A stretch of DNA of 64,000 nt from DASRAJ01 sp035638255 (GCA_035638255.1 DASRAJ010000082.1:15100-79099); one strand, 5' to 3'; numbered from the stretch's first letter, positions 9,019 through 18,148 are shown. Numbers and translations: made by a program. The notes: generated from the sequence alone by a model not told the origin.

Positions 9019-10365
9019 CTACTTTAAATCCTGCTGTTTAATTTCAAAGGTCCACGGAATTTTTCCATCTACTGTAAAGCAGGTGATGGTAACAACCCGT
9101 TCAAAAAGTTTTTCCCCGCTCACAGCTACTTTAATGTAGTTCTGATCAGTAACTGCAGACGGTACCACGCGATAAGGATTACTGAACTCCTTGCTTTTCG
9201 AAAAATTCGCGAAGGAGCGCGAAGTGAAAGCAGAAGCGGTGACATCATACAACGGAGACATTCCATCCCGATTGATCCTGATGATCTCTGCGAAATGACG
9301 ATCACCGGAAAGAAAAATCACTCCGGGAATTTTGTTATCACGAATGAAATTCAGCAGGTGATTCCATTCTTTATCATAGTGACAGAAACATTCAAAATCA
9401 TTCAGCGGATTAAGAACCGCGCTTCCGCTGATAATAAATTTGAATGATGCTCTCGAATAGAGAAGCGAATTTTCAAGCCATGCCAATTGCTTCTCCCCGA
9501 GGTAATGCTTATTGCTGCTCGAGTCATTCATTTTCTCATCACTTCGATAGAAGCGATCATCGAGCAGATAAAAATCGCAATCACTCCAGATGAAGTGCGT
9601 GTACACACCCGGATTGTCCCATTCACCATAGCTGGGATTACCCCAGAAATCTTTGAACGCTTCCAGCGAAAGACCCTTCAGTTCATACGACACCCCGGCA
9701 TCATTGGGTCCGTAATCATGATCGTCCCAGGTTGCGTAGTTCGGTCGTGAAGCGAGAAGTTTCCTGAGTTGCGGGATATTGCGGTCATGCGTGTACCGAT
9801 AATAAAATCCTGAGCGTGAATCGTAATCAGCTTCACGCGTGTACATGTTATCACCACACCAAAGCATGAAGTCGCTCTCATTTTTTGCAATCGAATCAAA
9901 GATGCGCGGATCTCTTCCGTACGGTTCTCCGGGGCGATCATACTGCGGATCGTTGATGTAGGCACAGGAGCCGAAGATAAATGAGAACGCAGGCGGGGCA
10001 GTGCGATATTCCCACACCCCTTTTGTTTTGAATGCAAGCGGAAAGGGAAATTGCTGCTTCTTGTTATTCAAATAAATTTCATAGTTGTACTCACTGTTCA
10101 TGTCAAGGTTGGTGAGAAGTATCTTCAATGGATTGTAATCATTGCCGGTTATTCCCTTGTAAGAAAAAGTTTTTGCAGATGATACATCTTCTTTCTTCCA
10201 GCATTTGATTTGAACGGAATTTGCAAGTGAAGTTGGTTCGAGCCAAATGGTTGCTTCGCGATGTGTCACATTGCACAACATAGGGCCGCAGATAAGAAGG
10301 GAGGTATCTTGCGCGGAACAAAAATGTGTAGTAAGCAGAAAAAGAAGTGCAGAGAAAACTTTCAT
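9019..10365 (-). CDS. phoD: PhoD-type alkaline phosphatase / metallophosphoesterase
   Basis: A 448-residue exported phosphatase of the PhoD family, which hydrolyses phosphodiesters and monoesters with Fe/Ca centres outside the cytoplasm. A signal peptide (MKVFSALLFLLTTHFCSAQ) supports ATG 10365 over the in-frame TTG at 10389. An Ig-like N-terminal domain precedes the catalytic core. Core motifs are FIFGSCAY, LWCGDNMY, the family hallmark ATWDDHDYGPND, DDRFYRS, and FLSGDRHFAEI. No sorting domain follows, so it is probably periplasmic or outer-membrane linked. It lies just downstream of a phosphate transport block on the same strand, which fits release of phosphate from organic esters. Confidence 0.88.
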   Translation of the reverse strand: MKVFSALLFLLTTHFCSAQDTSLLICGPMLCNVTHREATIWLEPTSLANSVQIKCWKKEDVSSAKTFSYKGITGNDYNPLKILLTNLDMNSEYNYEIYLNNKKQQFPFPLAFKTKGVWEYRTAPPAFSFIFGSCAYINDPQYDRPGEPYGRDPRIFDSIAKNESDFMLWCGDNMYTREADYDSRSGFYYRYTHDRNIPQLRKLLASRPNYATWDDHDYGPNDAGVSYELKGLSLEAFKDFWGNPSYGEWDNPGVYTHFIWSDCDFYLLDDRFYRSDEKMNDSSSNKHYLGEKQLAWLENSLLYSRASFKFIISGSAVLNPLNDFECFCHYDKEWNHLLNFIRDNKIPGVIFLSGDRHFAEIIRINRDGMSPLYDVTASAFTSRSFANFSKSKEFSNPYRVVPSAVTDQNYIKVAVSGEKLFERVVTITCFTVDGKIPWTFEIKQQDLK

Positions 10366-10423
10366 GTGAATAGAAATTAATTTTCTCAAAACTAAAAATG
10401 TTCGACGTGCATTTTCTGCATAA

Positions 10424-10459
10424 CAAAAAAAAGCTGCCCCAAATCAATGAAGCAGCTTT
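10424..10459 (-). terminator. Rho-independent terminator after the orphan sorting-domain fragment
   Basis: Read on the minus strand, an 8-bp stem (aaagctgc paired with gcagcttt, 10430-10437 and 10452-10459) with a 14-base loop is followed by a run of U residues. It ends transcription coming from the sorting-domain fragment at 10480-10707, before the PhoD gene. Confidence 0.7.
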
Positions 10460-10479
10460 CCGCAAACCAAACTAAAAGT

Positions 10480-10707
10480 TTATTCTTCTACATTAAGCTT
10501 AATCATCTTGTTATCATTGCCGCTGCGGATGAGCAGGAAATAAACTCCGCGCGTGAGATCTATGGCATCGAGCGTAATACAGTGTTTACCGGCGTTCAGA
10601 TATTCGTGCATCACTTCACGAATGGTTCTGCCGCTTACATCAGTAAGCGCAATGTTCACTATGTTGGATTCAGCGATGTTGAACTCAATAGTAGAGGCAG
10701 TGTTCAT
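10480..10707 (-). pseudogene. Orphan T9SS sorting-domain fragment
   Basis: A 75-codon frame that is almost entirely a type A T9SS sorting domain: STIEFNIAES, LTDVSGRTI, LTRGVYFLLI and a final KLNVEE. There is no signal peptide and no cargo domain, so as it stands the product could not be exported. Upstream in frame are only four codons (N-H-P-P where the usual YPNP would be) and then a stop, which suggests the 3' end of a decayed T9SS gene. A good terminator follows it, as expected for the end of a once-intact gene. Confidence 0.6.
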
Positions 10708-10766
10708 GGGCGGATGGTTTTAGTACAGGTTAAAAAATTATAATACGGAAGAAGAACCTTTTGGTT

Positions 10767-11207
10767 TCAATAAACGAGGTCAGTATGATAAATAAAGTTG
10801 AATTCTTCAGGTTTTAGCTTCGCAGAGAATTCATGAAGCAATTTATCGAGTGACACAAGGGACGCGAAATAATTTTCGGCATTCCCCAATACTGGATGGT
10901 TTTCCCCTAATTTTCTTTTCACGGTCACCTTTTTTCCAAAACCTTCTATGGTGAAATGATCTTTACCGGTGCCTGCAATGAAATATGCCTCCCGGAAAAC
11001 GCGATAGGAAGCGCGGCCAACGGCGGTGAGCAGGATGATTGCAACATTCGCGCGGTCAATTCTCCGCTTTCCTTTTTCAGTGAGTGTGTCTCCGAGTTCA
11101 AATGGCTTTTCACATTTCACAACCGTGAATCCCTTTGCCTCACACTGATCTCGCAAACTTTTGTAGAGCTTGAAATCTGAAGATGAATGACTGATGTAAA
11201 CGAGCAT
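10767..11207 (-). CDS. Stand-alone TIR-like domain protein
   Basis: A 146-residue cytoplasmic protein that is essentially one TIR-like domain. It begins with the TIR first strand, LVYISHSSSDFKL, then the helix and LRDQCEAKGFTVV strand. A later part, IDRANVAIILLTAVGRASY, is followed by FREAYFIAG, where Glu73 sits at the position of the TIR NADase catalytic glutamate. ATG 11207 is chosen because it lies directly at the domain start; ATG 11237 would add ten residues. TIR proteins hydrolyse NAD or mediate signalling in bacterial immunity. No partner such as Thoeris ThsA, a sensor or an Argonaute is next to it, so a defence role is unproven. The C-terminal ~50 residues are unassigned. Confidence 0.6.
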   Translation of the reverse strand: MLVYISHSSSDFKLYKSLRDQCEAKGFTVVKCEKPFELGDTLTEKGKRRIDRANVAIILLTAVGRASYRVFREAYFIAGTGKDHFTIEGFGKKVTVKRKLGENHPVLGNAENYFASLVSLDKLLHEFSAKLKPEEFNFIYHTDLVY

Positions 11208-11283
11208 AGTGAGGATACAAAACTCAGTTAGGCTCATTACGCCATAATGACGGTGGTATTAAAAAATTGTAATTTATTTCTTC

Positions 11284-14112
11284 TTAAAACTTATAGCTCA
11301 CCGCCAGAGAAAGCGTGTAACCAAAGTGCTGACGGGTATCGAGGCGGTCGCTCGTTGCATAGTCACTGCCCTGCCCGCTGTCGTAATTATTACTACTATT
11401 GAGATCCTGGTAAAGAATTCCATCCTGATGCAGAATATCACTCCATGTTACTTCAATCAATCCATTCTTCGCAAATCCTTTACTTACTTTAAGATCCAGG
11501 GTGGGGTGCACTTTCTCCCAAACGGATGGGTCACTAACGCTTCCGACCAGGTAAAGCCGGTCACCGATGTAGTTGAACATGGTCGCAACGCTGAAATTGG
11601 TTTTAGGCTCCGTGTAAATGAGTGAAGCATTCAGCACATACGGGGATTGCCCTTCGAGCGGCCGGCTTGAAGAAGTATCGGAAGTAACACCGTGAACAAA
11701 CACCTTCGATTTAATGTATGTGAAATTTGCATAGGCGTAAAAATTCTCAAAGGGTTTTCCCATGAAGCCGAAACTTTTTCTCACCTCCAATTCAAAACCT
11801 ATGTCAGTGGCCTTGGGCACATTCACGAATTGAACGCTGCGCGAATCAGATCCCGGCAGAAATAAATTTTGCTCGATAGGATTTTCAAATTGCTTGTAGA
11901 AGACACTCAGCGAATAGTATTGCGCGTTTTCAAAATAATGCTCCCATCGCACTTCGTAATTAGTGATGTGTGTTTCCACTAAATTAGAATTGCCGTAATA
12001 GGTGATGTTCTGCAGAAAATCATAGAAGGGTGCATTGGCACGCTCCCGGTAATTGGGTCGGGCGACTGTTCTGCTGAAACTGAATCTCAGGTTTGCATTC
12101 TTCAGCATTGAGATAATTAAATTGCCTGATGGAAGAAAATCACGGTACGTGGAATCAAGCCGCAGTGAGTCATTGTTTGTATCAAAGGTGTTAAGGATGT
12201 AATGATAATTCTCATAGCGTACACCCCAAACAAACCGGATCTTATCGGAAAATTTATTGTCGAGCATGATGTATCCATCGCTGTTTTCTACGGAGCCATC
12301 ATAGTGATTTGTCGGCGTGTTGTCTTCCGCTAATGTAAATCCGGTTGAATTATTAAAATGGTCAGGAGCGTAAATGGTATCCTGATCAGCATAGTAATAA
12401 TTGAAGTTAAAGTTCCCGGGATCTGCAATGATTGCTGATAACACACGCACATCACGTGACCGAACATCATAATAATAAGCGCCTCCGAATCTTAAAGTTT
12501 GTGTTTGCTTAAAGAGTTTGAACGGAAGGCTCAGATCAGCATTGGCGCCTTTTGCCCGGTCATCAATTTTTCCATAGTAGCGCAGTCCCGCGCCAATATT
12601 GGTGCTCGGACTTGAAGAGAGAACAGCGAAGTAAGGATTGTTGAGATCATCCGTGTAATACAAATTGCGGCGGTAGTCAGGCTCATCCCGCGTGAGCAAT
12701 GTGTAATAATACTGCCACCTTATTTTCAGCTTGCCTGCTTTTTCAATTACGTGCTCGCCACCAAACTGTGAAAAGAAAATCTGGTTGCTCGCGTAGTAGA
12801 ATGCATTCGCTTTTACATACTCTCCCTGTGAAAAGCTGTAGCCGCTGCGAATCGCTGTGTAATCATTACTGTTTGTAGAAAATAAACTGTTGATGAAAAG
12901 CTTGTTGTTCGCGTTTAGCTTAAAAGCAAAATCAGCAAGCACGCTCGTGAGTACGTTGCGTGAATAGATGGTGTCATGATATTTGTAAATGGTATCAGAA
13001 GTTTCCTGCGGTTGTCCGTAATAATCGTAGCGATTTTGCGGATTAAATTTTCGCGTGTCATTGTATGTAATGGCAAACGTGCCACCTACCTGCGGATAAT
13101 TTACTGCGCCTGACTTAAATCCTGCGGCAATCTGCAACGATGGATTCAGCGGCGTAGAATTTACCCGGTGATAGGCCCACGTGTTAAGCAAGGTTTTTCC
13201 TGCTGCTACTTGTCCTCCGTCACCAAGCGTTAGAAATTCAGCGTGCGACGGAAAACCACCGGGTAATGAGCGTGTGCCGTCGTCAAAGCCCAGCCAATCC
13301 GTTTTTCCTCCCTGGTAGGTTTGATAGGAGTTGAATGTAGAAATGGAATTGTAGCTCTCACCAACTTTTACAGAGATGAAATTCTTGTCAGGAATTTCTT
13401 TGGTGTTGATCTGAACCAACCCTCCGCTGAAATCACCGGGTAATTCCGGCGTGGCGCTTTTCACAATGGTGATGTTGTCAACGATTGCAGCAGGGAAGAT
13501 GTCGAACGCAAAAGCTTTTTTATCCGGCTCACTGCTGGGCAGAATGCAGTTGTTGAGCATGGCGGAATTGTAGCGGTCACTCATGCCGCGAACAACAACA
13601 AATTTGTTATCTACGATGGTCACGCCGCTCACGCGCTTCAATACGTCACTCGTGTTTTTATCAGGCGATCTCCTGATCATGTCGGCGCTGATCGCATCGG
13701 AAACAACAGCGCTGTTTTTTCTTGCCACCAATAAGCTGGCGATGTTTTCTTTTCTTGCTTCAGCAGTCACTACCACTTCAATCAGCGTGTTGGTTTTTGT
13801 AACACTCATGGTGATGTTCATGGTGGTGACTTGGCCGTTCTTGACTTCCACCCCTGAAATTTCTTTTCCGATATATCCTATGTAAGAAGTTTTCAGCGTG
13901 TAAGTGCCTGACGGCAAATTGCCGATGGAATATTTTCCATCCAGATCTGTTACACTCCCCTGTGATGTATTCTGAACGGCTACAGTTGCGCCGATAAGCG
14001 GCTCACCATTATCAGCATCTGTTATAGTGCCGGTGATGGAAGCAGATTGCGCCGAAACAGAGGAAGAAAGGATGAAGAAAGTGAGTATGAGAGAGAGTAG
14101 CCGTGCGCTCAT
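11284..14112 (-). CDS. TonB-dependent outer-membrane receptor with carboxypeptidase-like N-terminal domain
   Basis: A 942-residue outer-membrane transporter. Order of parts: signal peptide (residues 1-22), carboxypeptidase-regulatory-like beta-sandwich (about 25-110, ITGTITDADNGEPLIGATV), plug domain (about 130-235, with VLKRVSGVTIVDNKFVVVRG and LPGDFSGGLVQINTKE), and a 22-strand barrel ending in aromatic SYKF as barrels do. The substrate cannot be read from sequence. Its place directly downstream of arsC and pst genes on the same strand, together with a phosphatase, points to a phosphate-related or phosphorylated ligand. Gap to arsC is 168 bp, so it may have its own promoter. Confidence 0.9.
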   Translation of the reverse strand: MSARLLSLILTFFILSSSVSAQSASITGTITDADNGEPLIGATVAVQNTSQGSVTDLDGKYSIGNLPSGTYTLKTSYIGYIGKEISGVEVKNGQVTTMNITMSVTKTNTLIEVVVTAEARKENIASLLVARKNSAVVSDAISADMIRRSPDKNTSDVLKRVSGVTIVDNKFVVVRGMSDRYNSAMLNNCILPSSEPDKKAFAFDIFPAAIVDNITIVKSATPELPGDFSGGLVQINTKEIPDKNFISVKVGESYNSISTFNSYQTYQGGKTDWLGFDDGTRSLPGGFPSHAEFLTLGDGGQVAAGKTLLNTWAYHRVNSTPLNPSLQIAAGFKSGAVNYPQVGGTFAITYNDTRKFNPQNRYDYYGQPQETSDTIYKYHDTIYSRNVLTSVLADFAFKLNANNKLFINSLFSTNSNDYTAIRSGYSFSQGEYVKANAFYYASNQIFFSQFGGEHVIEKAGKLKIRWQYYYTLLTRDEPDYRRNLYYTDDLNNPYFAVLSSSPSTNIGAGLRYYGKIDDRAKGANADLSLPFKLFKQTQTLRFGGAYYYDVRSRDVRVLSAIIADPGNFNFNYYYADQDTIYAPDHFNNSTGFTLAEDNTPTNHYDGSVENSDGYIMLDNKFSDKIRFVWGVRYENYHYILNTFDTNNDSLRLDSTYRDFLPSGNLIISMLKNANLRFSFSRTVARPNYRERANAPFYDFLQNITYYGNSNLVETHITNYEVRWEHYFENAQYYSLSVFYKQFENPIEQNLFLPGSDSRSVQFVNVPKATDIGFELEVRKSFGFMGKPFENFYAYANFTYIKSKVFVHGVTSDTSSSRPLEGQSPYVLNASLIYTEPKTNFSVATMFNYIGDRLYLVGSVSDPSVWEKVHPTLDLKVSKGFAKNGLIEVTWSDILHQDGILYQDLNSSNNYDSGQGSDYATSDRLDTRQHFGYTLSLAVSYKF

Positions 14113-14280
14113 ATTTTTATTTGCAAAGGTATCGGCACCGTTGCGCGCTAACGTTGCTTACGAATTACATTTTGATTACTGTAGAGTTAAGTTATTGCTA
14201 AAAGCAAGAGGCATGGGTAAGGTGTAACTTCTTTCAAAGGAAATTTTTTTGCAACAACTCAGCAAGATATTTTTTTGGCA

Positions 14281-14712
14281 TCAGTCGTTTTCGTGTTCTT
14301 CAATGAAGTCGAGTACTGCTTCTTTGATCTGATCACGAACGATTCTTGTCTTTTGTAATTTCTCTTCCTGTGTTCCTGTAAAATGAGCGGGATCTTCGAA
14401 TGACCAGTTAATTTTCTCTTTCATCATGGGAAAAATAGGACAGCTCTCTGCTGCTTTTAGATCGCACACAGTTATTACATACTGAAACAGTCTTCCTTCC
14501 TGGAAAAACTTAAAAACATCATTAATTGGATTTTGAGAAATGTCAATCCCATCTTCTTTCATTACTTCAATGACAAGCGGGTTAAGTGTTCCGAGTTCAA
14601 GTCCTGCACTTTCAACCTGGTATTTATTGCCGCCAAATTTTTTCAAATATGCTTCTGCCATTTGACTGCGAGCTGAGTTGTGAACGCAGAGAAATAAAAC
14701 TTTTCCAATCAT
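14281..14712 (-). CDS. arsC: Arsenate reductase, thioredoxin-coupled LMW-phosphatase type
   Basis: A 143-residue cytoplasmic enzyme reducing arsenate to arsenite, related to low-molecular-weight tyrosine phosphatases. The P-loop is complete: CVHNSARS (Cys9 to Ser16, CX5RS). The two redox cysteines of the thioredoxin-coupled class are present at Cys83 and Cys91 (CDLKAAESC). The acid loop is EDPAHFTG. The start ATG 14712 leaves the P-loop near the N-terminus as usual. It sits about 50 bp downstream of pstA on the same strand. Since Pst and Pho porins also admit arsenate, co-expression is logical. No arsenite efflux pump or ArsR regulator is in the window. Confidence 0.92.
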   Translation of the reverse strand: MIGKVLFLCVHNSARSQMAEAYLKKFGGNKYQVESAGLELGTLNPLVIEVMKEDGIDISQNPINDVFKFFQEGRLFQYVITVCDLKAAESCPIFPMMKEKINWSFEDPAHFTGTQEEKLQKTRIVRDQIKEAVLDFIEEHEND

Positions 14713-14762
14713 GTTTTGGATTTTAAATAATGATCACATAGTTCAATTCGTATTTGAGACTG

Positions 14763-15641
14763 CTAATGCATTTTTACTTTGTTGCCGAAATACCTTCGCA
14801 AAGCATTTGCTGTGAGATTAAGAATGAGAACGATCATCACAAGTACCAACGCCGTTCCGAAAGCCATGGGTCGCGATTCTTTAATATTATTTCCGCTGGT
14901 AGCAATCACATAAAGATGATAAGGAAGCGCCATCACCTGGTCGTGTATGCTCGTAGGAAGCCGCGGCAAAAAATAGGCAGCAACGGTAAATAAAATAGGC
15001 GCTGTTTCTCCCGAAACTCTTCCGATGGAAAGAATCAATCCGGTTATAATATTGGGAAGCGCAATCGGCAACACTACTCTCTTTATCGTTTGAAGCTTAG
15101 TTGCACCCAATGCAAAACTTCCCTCTCTGAAACCATCATCCACTGCTTTCAATGCTTCTTCCGTAACACGAATTACCAGAGGCAACGCAAGCAAACCAAG
15201 CGTGAGTGAACCCGCAAGAATTGAATCACCGAACTTGAGTTGCTTTACAAACAACGCCATTCCAAACAAACCAAAAACAATAGAGGGAATGCCGGCGAGG
15301 TTATTCGTCATGAGCTTGATGAATCGCTTCCTGAAGCCGGCTTTTGTATATTCATGAATGTAAATTCCTGAAAGCACACCGATAGGAAATGCGAACAGCA
15401 TGCTTCCTGCAATAAGTATGAGCGTCCCGATAATTGCCGGATAAATTCCTCCCTTCGTCATTCCTTCTTCGGGCATTTTGGTAATGAAGTCCCAGCTAAT
15501 TACTTTGAGTCCATTGTAGATAATAAAACCGAGGATCGAAAACAGAACACCGAGCACCAGAAAACTGAGCAAACGGAAAATAGTGAAGGCGAGCACTTCC
15601 CTGAGGGTTTTTATCCGTTCGAAATTTTTTGGAGAGGTCAT
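14763..15641 (-). CDS. pstA: Phosphate ABC transporter permease PstA
   Basis: A 292-residue inner-membrane permease with six predicted transmembrane segments. The conserved MetI-type EAA loop region (EGSFALGATKLQTIKRVVLPIALPNIITG) occupies about residues 173-202, and RVSGETAPILFTVAAYFLP near residue 215 is a PstA signature. It should pair with PstC as the channel of the high-affinity phosphate importer. It follows pstC by about 125 bp on the same strand. No pstB ATPase gene follows; arsC comes next. Confidence 0.95.
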   Translation of the reverse strand: MTSPKNFERIKTLREVLAFTIFRLLSFLVLGVLFSILGFIIYNGLKVISWDFITKMPEEGMTKGGIYPAIIGTLILIAGSMLFAFPIGVLSGIYIHEYTKAGFRKRFIKLMTNNLAGIPSIVFGLFGMALFVKQLKFGDSILAGSLTLGLLALPLVIRVTEEALKAVDDGFREGSFALGATKLQTIKRVVLPIALPNIITGLILSIGRVSGETAPILFTVAAYFLPRLPTSIHDQVMALPYHLYVIATSGNNIKESRPMAFGTALVLVMIVLILNLTANALRRYFGNKVKMH

Positions 15642-15766
15642 TAGAAGGAGATTACACCGATGTCAAAATGATTACACCGATTATACCGATAACCCGAGTG
15701 TGTTTCATTCGCGGAATCCTGCGGCTCGGTGTAATCGCTTTTTTTTAAAATCGGTGTCATCTTTTT

Positions 15767-16972
15767 CTATGTTACATTTTTATTTCTTGATGAAATAAAT
15801 TCTACTGTAAGATTCACAATCATTGTAATAATGAACAGGATGCACCCGAGGGCGAACAATGCTTTGAAATGAACGCCGCCTTGCGACGCTTCGCCAAGCT
15901 CGGCAGCGATGGTGGCAGGAATAGTTCGCACCGGTTGCAATATGGAATGAGGAATGACAGCGGCATTTCCGGTTACCATGAGCACAGCCATTGTTTCTCC
16001 CATTGCTCTTCCGATGCCAAGTATTGCCGCCGCCGTAATACCTGATATCGAATGAGGAAGGATCACGCGCATGATGGTTTGAAATTTATTCGCACCGAGT
16101 GCAAATGATGCGTCCTTCATCGCACGCGGGGTATTTCGCATCGCATCTTCAGAAACGGTGATGATGGTGGGGAGTGCCATAATTCCAAGCACGATACTTC
16201 CGGCGAGTGCTGTTTCTCCAACCGGCAGATTGAACAATTGCTGAATGTTGGGAACGATAATAATTAGTCCGAAGAAACCATAAACAACGGAAGGAATTCC
16301 CGCGAGCAATTCAATCATTGGCTTTAGAAATCTCCGGGTTCCTTCTCCGGCAACTTCTGCCATGTAAATAGCAGTTGCGAGGCCAACAGGTAAGGCGATG
16401 GCAATAGCTCCGAAACTTACTAGTAAGGTTCCGAGAAGAAGCGGCAACATACCAAGTTGTGCGGCAGGGCGGGCACTCGGAAACCATAGATGACCTGTAA
16501 GAAAATCAGGGATGTTATTGTTCGCAATGCTTACTTTATTTCCTGAGAAATTTTTGTCAACAAATTTTTCGGGCATAATGGCGATTATACCGGGGTTGGC
16601 ATCAATAAGACTATCTAATTTGCGGGGGAGAAATTCGAAGTTGGCACCCAGTTCCTCGTCAGAGAAATAAACACTCAGTTCATTTATGGTTAGTAAAATG
16701 ATGCTGTCATTGGTTCCTCCTATTTCATTCCAATGGGTAATGTTCTGGTCATAAATATTTTTGATTTGCTCTGCCTTCAAACGCGTAATCGGATTTCGGT
16801 GATTCACTAAAATCACATCTCCTTTTTCAAGCGGCGATTCACGGAATAACGACACTCCTTCGCTGAACAAAAAAATAATGATGAGTAATACAGTAATGGT
16901 AGTTACCCAACTGCTCAGCATCAGGATTGATTCAATTACCTTTTCAACGAACCGTCTGAAAGATTCACTCAT
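15767..16972 (-). CDS. pstC: Phosphate ABC transporter permease PstC with extra PstS-like periplasmic domain
   Basis: A 401-residue inner-membrane permease, about 90 residues longer than usual PstC. After transmembrane helix 1 (about 18-38) comes an insert at about 52-158 before the normal core resumes at LWFPSARPAAQLGMLP. The insert resembles part of a phosphate-binding protein: ITRLKAEQIKNIYDQNITHW-NEIGG parallels LTREQLEGIYTGKITNW-KEVGG of the PstS next door, and GIIAIMPEKFV parallels its GAIGYIGLAYM. The core keeps PstC motifs: NLPVGETALAGSIVLGIM, KDASFALGANKFQTIMRVIL and GIGRAMGETMAVLMVTGNA. The insert likely faces the periplasm and could aid docking of PstS or gate transport. Only part of a binding-protein lobe is present. 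Confidence 0.9.
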   Translation of the reverse strand: MSESFRRFVEKVIESILMLSSWVTTITVLLIIIFLFSEGVSLFRESPLEKGDVILVNHRNPITRLKAEQIKNIYDQNITHWNEIGGTNDSIILLTINELSVYFSDEELGANFEFLPRKLDSLIDANPGIIAIMPEKFVDKNFSGNKVSIANNNIPDFLTGHLWFPSARPAAQLGMLPLLLGTLLVSFGAIAIALPVGLATAIYMAEVAGEGTRRFLKPMIELLAGIPSVVYGFFGLIIIVPNIQQLFNLPVGETALAGSIVLGIMALPTIITVSEDAMRNTPRAMKDASFALGANKFQTIMRVILPHSISGITAAAILGIGRAMGETMAVLMVTGNAAVIPHSILQPVRTIPATIAAELGEASQGGVHFKALFALGCILFIITMIVNLTVEFISSRNKNVT

Positions 16973-17064
16973 GCCGGCAACAACAGTTTTGAAATATCAT
17001 ACTGCAAATTTTTTCGGTGCTCTGTTCTCAAATTTTTTTGGGCGCATATCAAATTGTCGTTTCG

Positions 17065-17136
17065 GTCACCCTGAGCTTGTCGATTTATCCCGTTTTTCTC
17101 GGGAAGGGTCGCGCGCGCAAATGGTTCGACAAGCTC
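17065..17136. repeat. Intergenic palindromic repeat (pstS-pstC gap)
   Basis: Arms gagcttgtcga (17073-17083) and tcgacaagctc (17126-17136) form an 11-bp inverted repeat, and a smaller tcccg/cggga hairpin lies inside. The opening gtcaccctgagcttgtcga is a widespread type of intergenic repeat in bacterial genomes. The 324-base gap between pstC and pstS holds this element, a small hairpin at 17240-17257, and no gene I would defend. Confidence 0.65.
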
Positions 17137-17239
17137 TCCACGATCCTCGCACGGCGACAATTTGGTATGCACTATTTTTTTGCAGCACAGAATATAAATT
17201 CTATCCTGAAAAAAAATTTATTCTAAGAGAAACAACAAA

Positions 17240-17257
17240 TCCCGCTTACTTGCGGGA
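17240..17257 (-). terminator. Possible weak hairpin terminator after pstS
   Basis: A 6-bp stem (tcccgc / gcggga) with a 6-base loop; on the minus strand it is followed by atttgttgttt. It lies 40 bases past the pstS stop and could attenuate read-through into pstC. The stem is short and the U-tract broken, so confidence is low. Confidence 0.35.
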
Positions 17258-17296
17258 CCATGCTGTTTTGAAAGTACTAACAGGTGAAGCGAATAA

Positions 17297-18112
17297 TCAC
17301 AGCGTAACGTACCCGACCTGCTGCACTATTTTTTGCCCTTCCGGTGAAAGAATAAAATCAATAAATGATTTCACTTTTTTCTCGAGTGAAGTGTTATAGT
17401 AGTAAAAGAGCGGACGCACAATCGGGTAAGTATGATTTTTTGCATTTTCAAAACTGGGGGTAACATACGTTTTACCTTTGTCATAAGAAACTTCGATTGC
17501 TTTCACTGTTTTTTCCATGTAAGCAAGGCCGATGTACCCAATGGCTCCTTTCGTCTGGCTCACCGATTGAACAATAGCCCCGGTCGCAGGCATATTGAGA
17601 ACGGACGAAGCATAATTTTTCCTGTTCATTACATGCTCTTTAAAGAATTCGTACGTACCCGAACTTGATTCACGTGAATACACAATAATTTTCAAATCGT
17701 CACCACCCACCTCTTTCCAATTCGTGATTTTGCCTGTATAAATTCCTTCAAGCTGTTCGCGGGTAAGCTTGCCTACTTTGTTTTCAGGATTTACAATTAC
17801 TGACAACGCATCAAACGCAATCGTTACTTCCTTAAAAGCACGACCGGCATCCTGCAGCTTCATGCGCTCATCCATTTTCAAGGGACGTGATGACATGGCA
17901 ATATCTGTCGAGTTATCGAGCAATGCAGCAATTCCCACTCCGCTGCCTCCGCCAATTACTGTGATGCCTTGTGCTGGATTTTTTTTCATGAATTCCTCAG
18001 CTTCTTTCTGCGACAATGGAAGAACAGTGTCGCTCCCTTTAACCACAATTTTCTGTGCAAAGCTTGCCATGTTAAAGCAGATGACCACTGCAATTAGAAT
18101 TAGTTTTTTCAT
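17297..18112 (-). CDS. pstS: Phosphate-binding protein PstS
   Basis: A 271-residue periplasmic phosphate-binding protein. The signal peptide is residues 1-19 (LILIAVVICFNMASFAQ). Ligand-binding landmarks are KGSDTVLPL at the mature N-terminus, GGGSGVGIAALLD, SSRPLKMDE and SRESSSGTYEFF. Length is normal for short Bacteroidota PstS. It delivers phosphate to PstCA. It sits 36 bp downstream of the OprP-type porin on the same strand, which suggests joint transcription, and 324 bp upstream of pstC. Confidence 0.94.
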   Translation of the reverse strand: MKKLILIAVVICFNMASFAQKIVVKGSDTVLPLSQKEAEEFMKKNPAQGITVIGGGSGVGIAALLDNSTDIAMSSRPLKMDERMKLQDAGRAFKEVTIAFDALSVIVNPENKVGKLTREQLEGIYTGKITNWKEVGGDDLKIIVYSRESSSGTYEFFKEHVMNRKNYASSVLNMPATGAIVQSVSQTKGAIGYIGLAYMEKTVKAIEVSYDKGKTYVTPSFENAKNHTYPIVRPLFYYYNTSLEKKVKSFIDFILSPEGQKIVQQVGYVTL

Positions 18113-18148
18113 TGTTTGATTTTTTGTTTTTAGAATCTGTTTTTGATT

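Noticed and set aside
14124..14131. TACCTTTG on the minus strand, matching the Bacteroidota -7 box TAnnTTTG before the TonB receptor
   Set aside because: It is only 11 bases from the start codon and no TTTG-like -33 box lies at the right distance, so it is probably chance.
16969..17172. 67-codon minus-strand frame in the pstS-pstC gap
   Set aside because: It spans a common intergenic palindrome (gagcttgtcga) and reads through both arms; typical of a repeat translated by chance.
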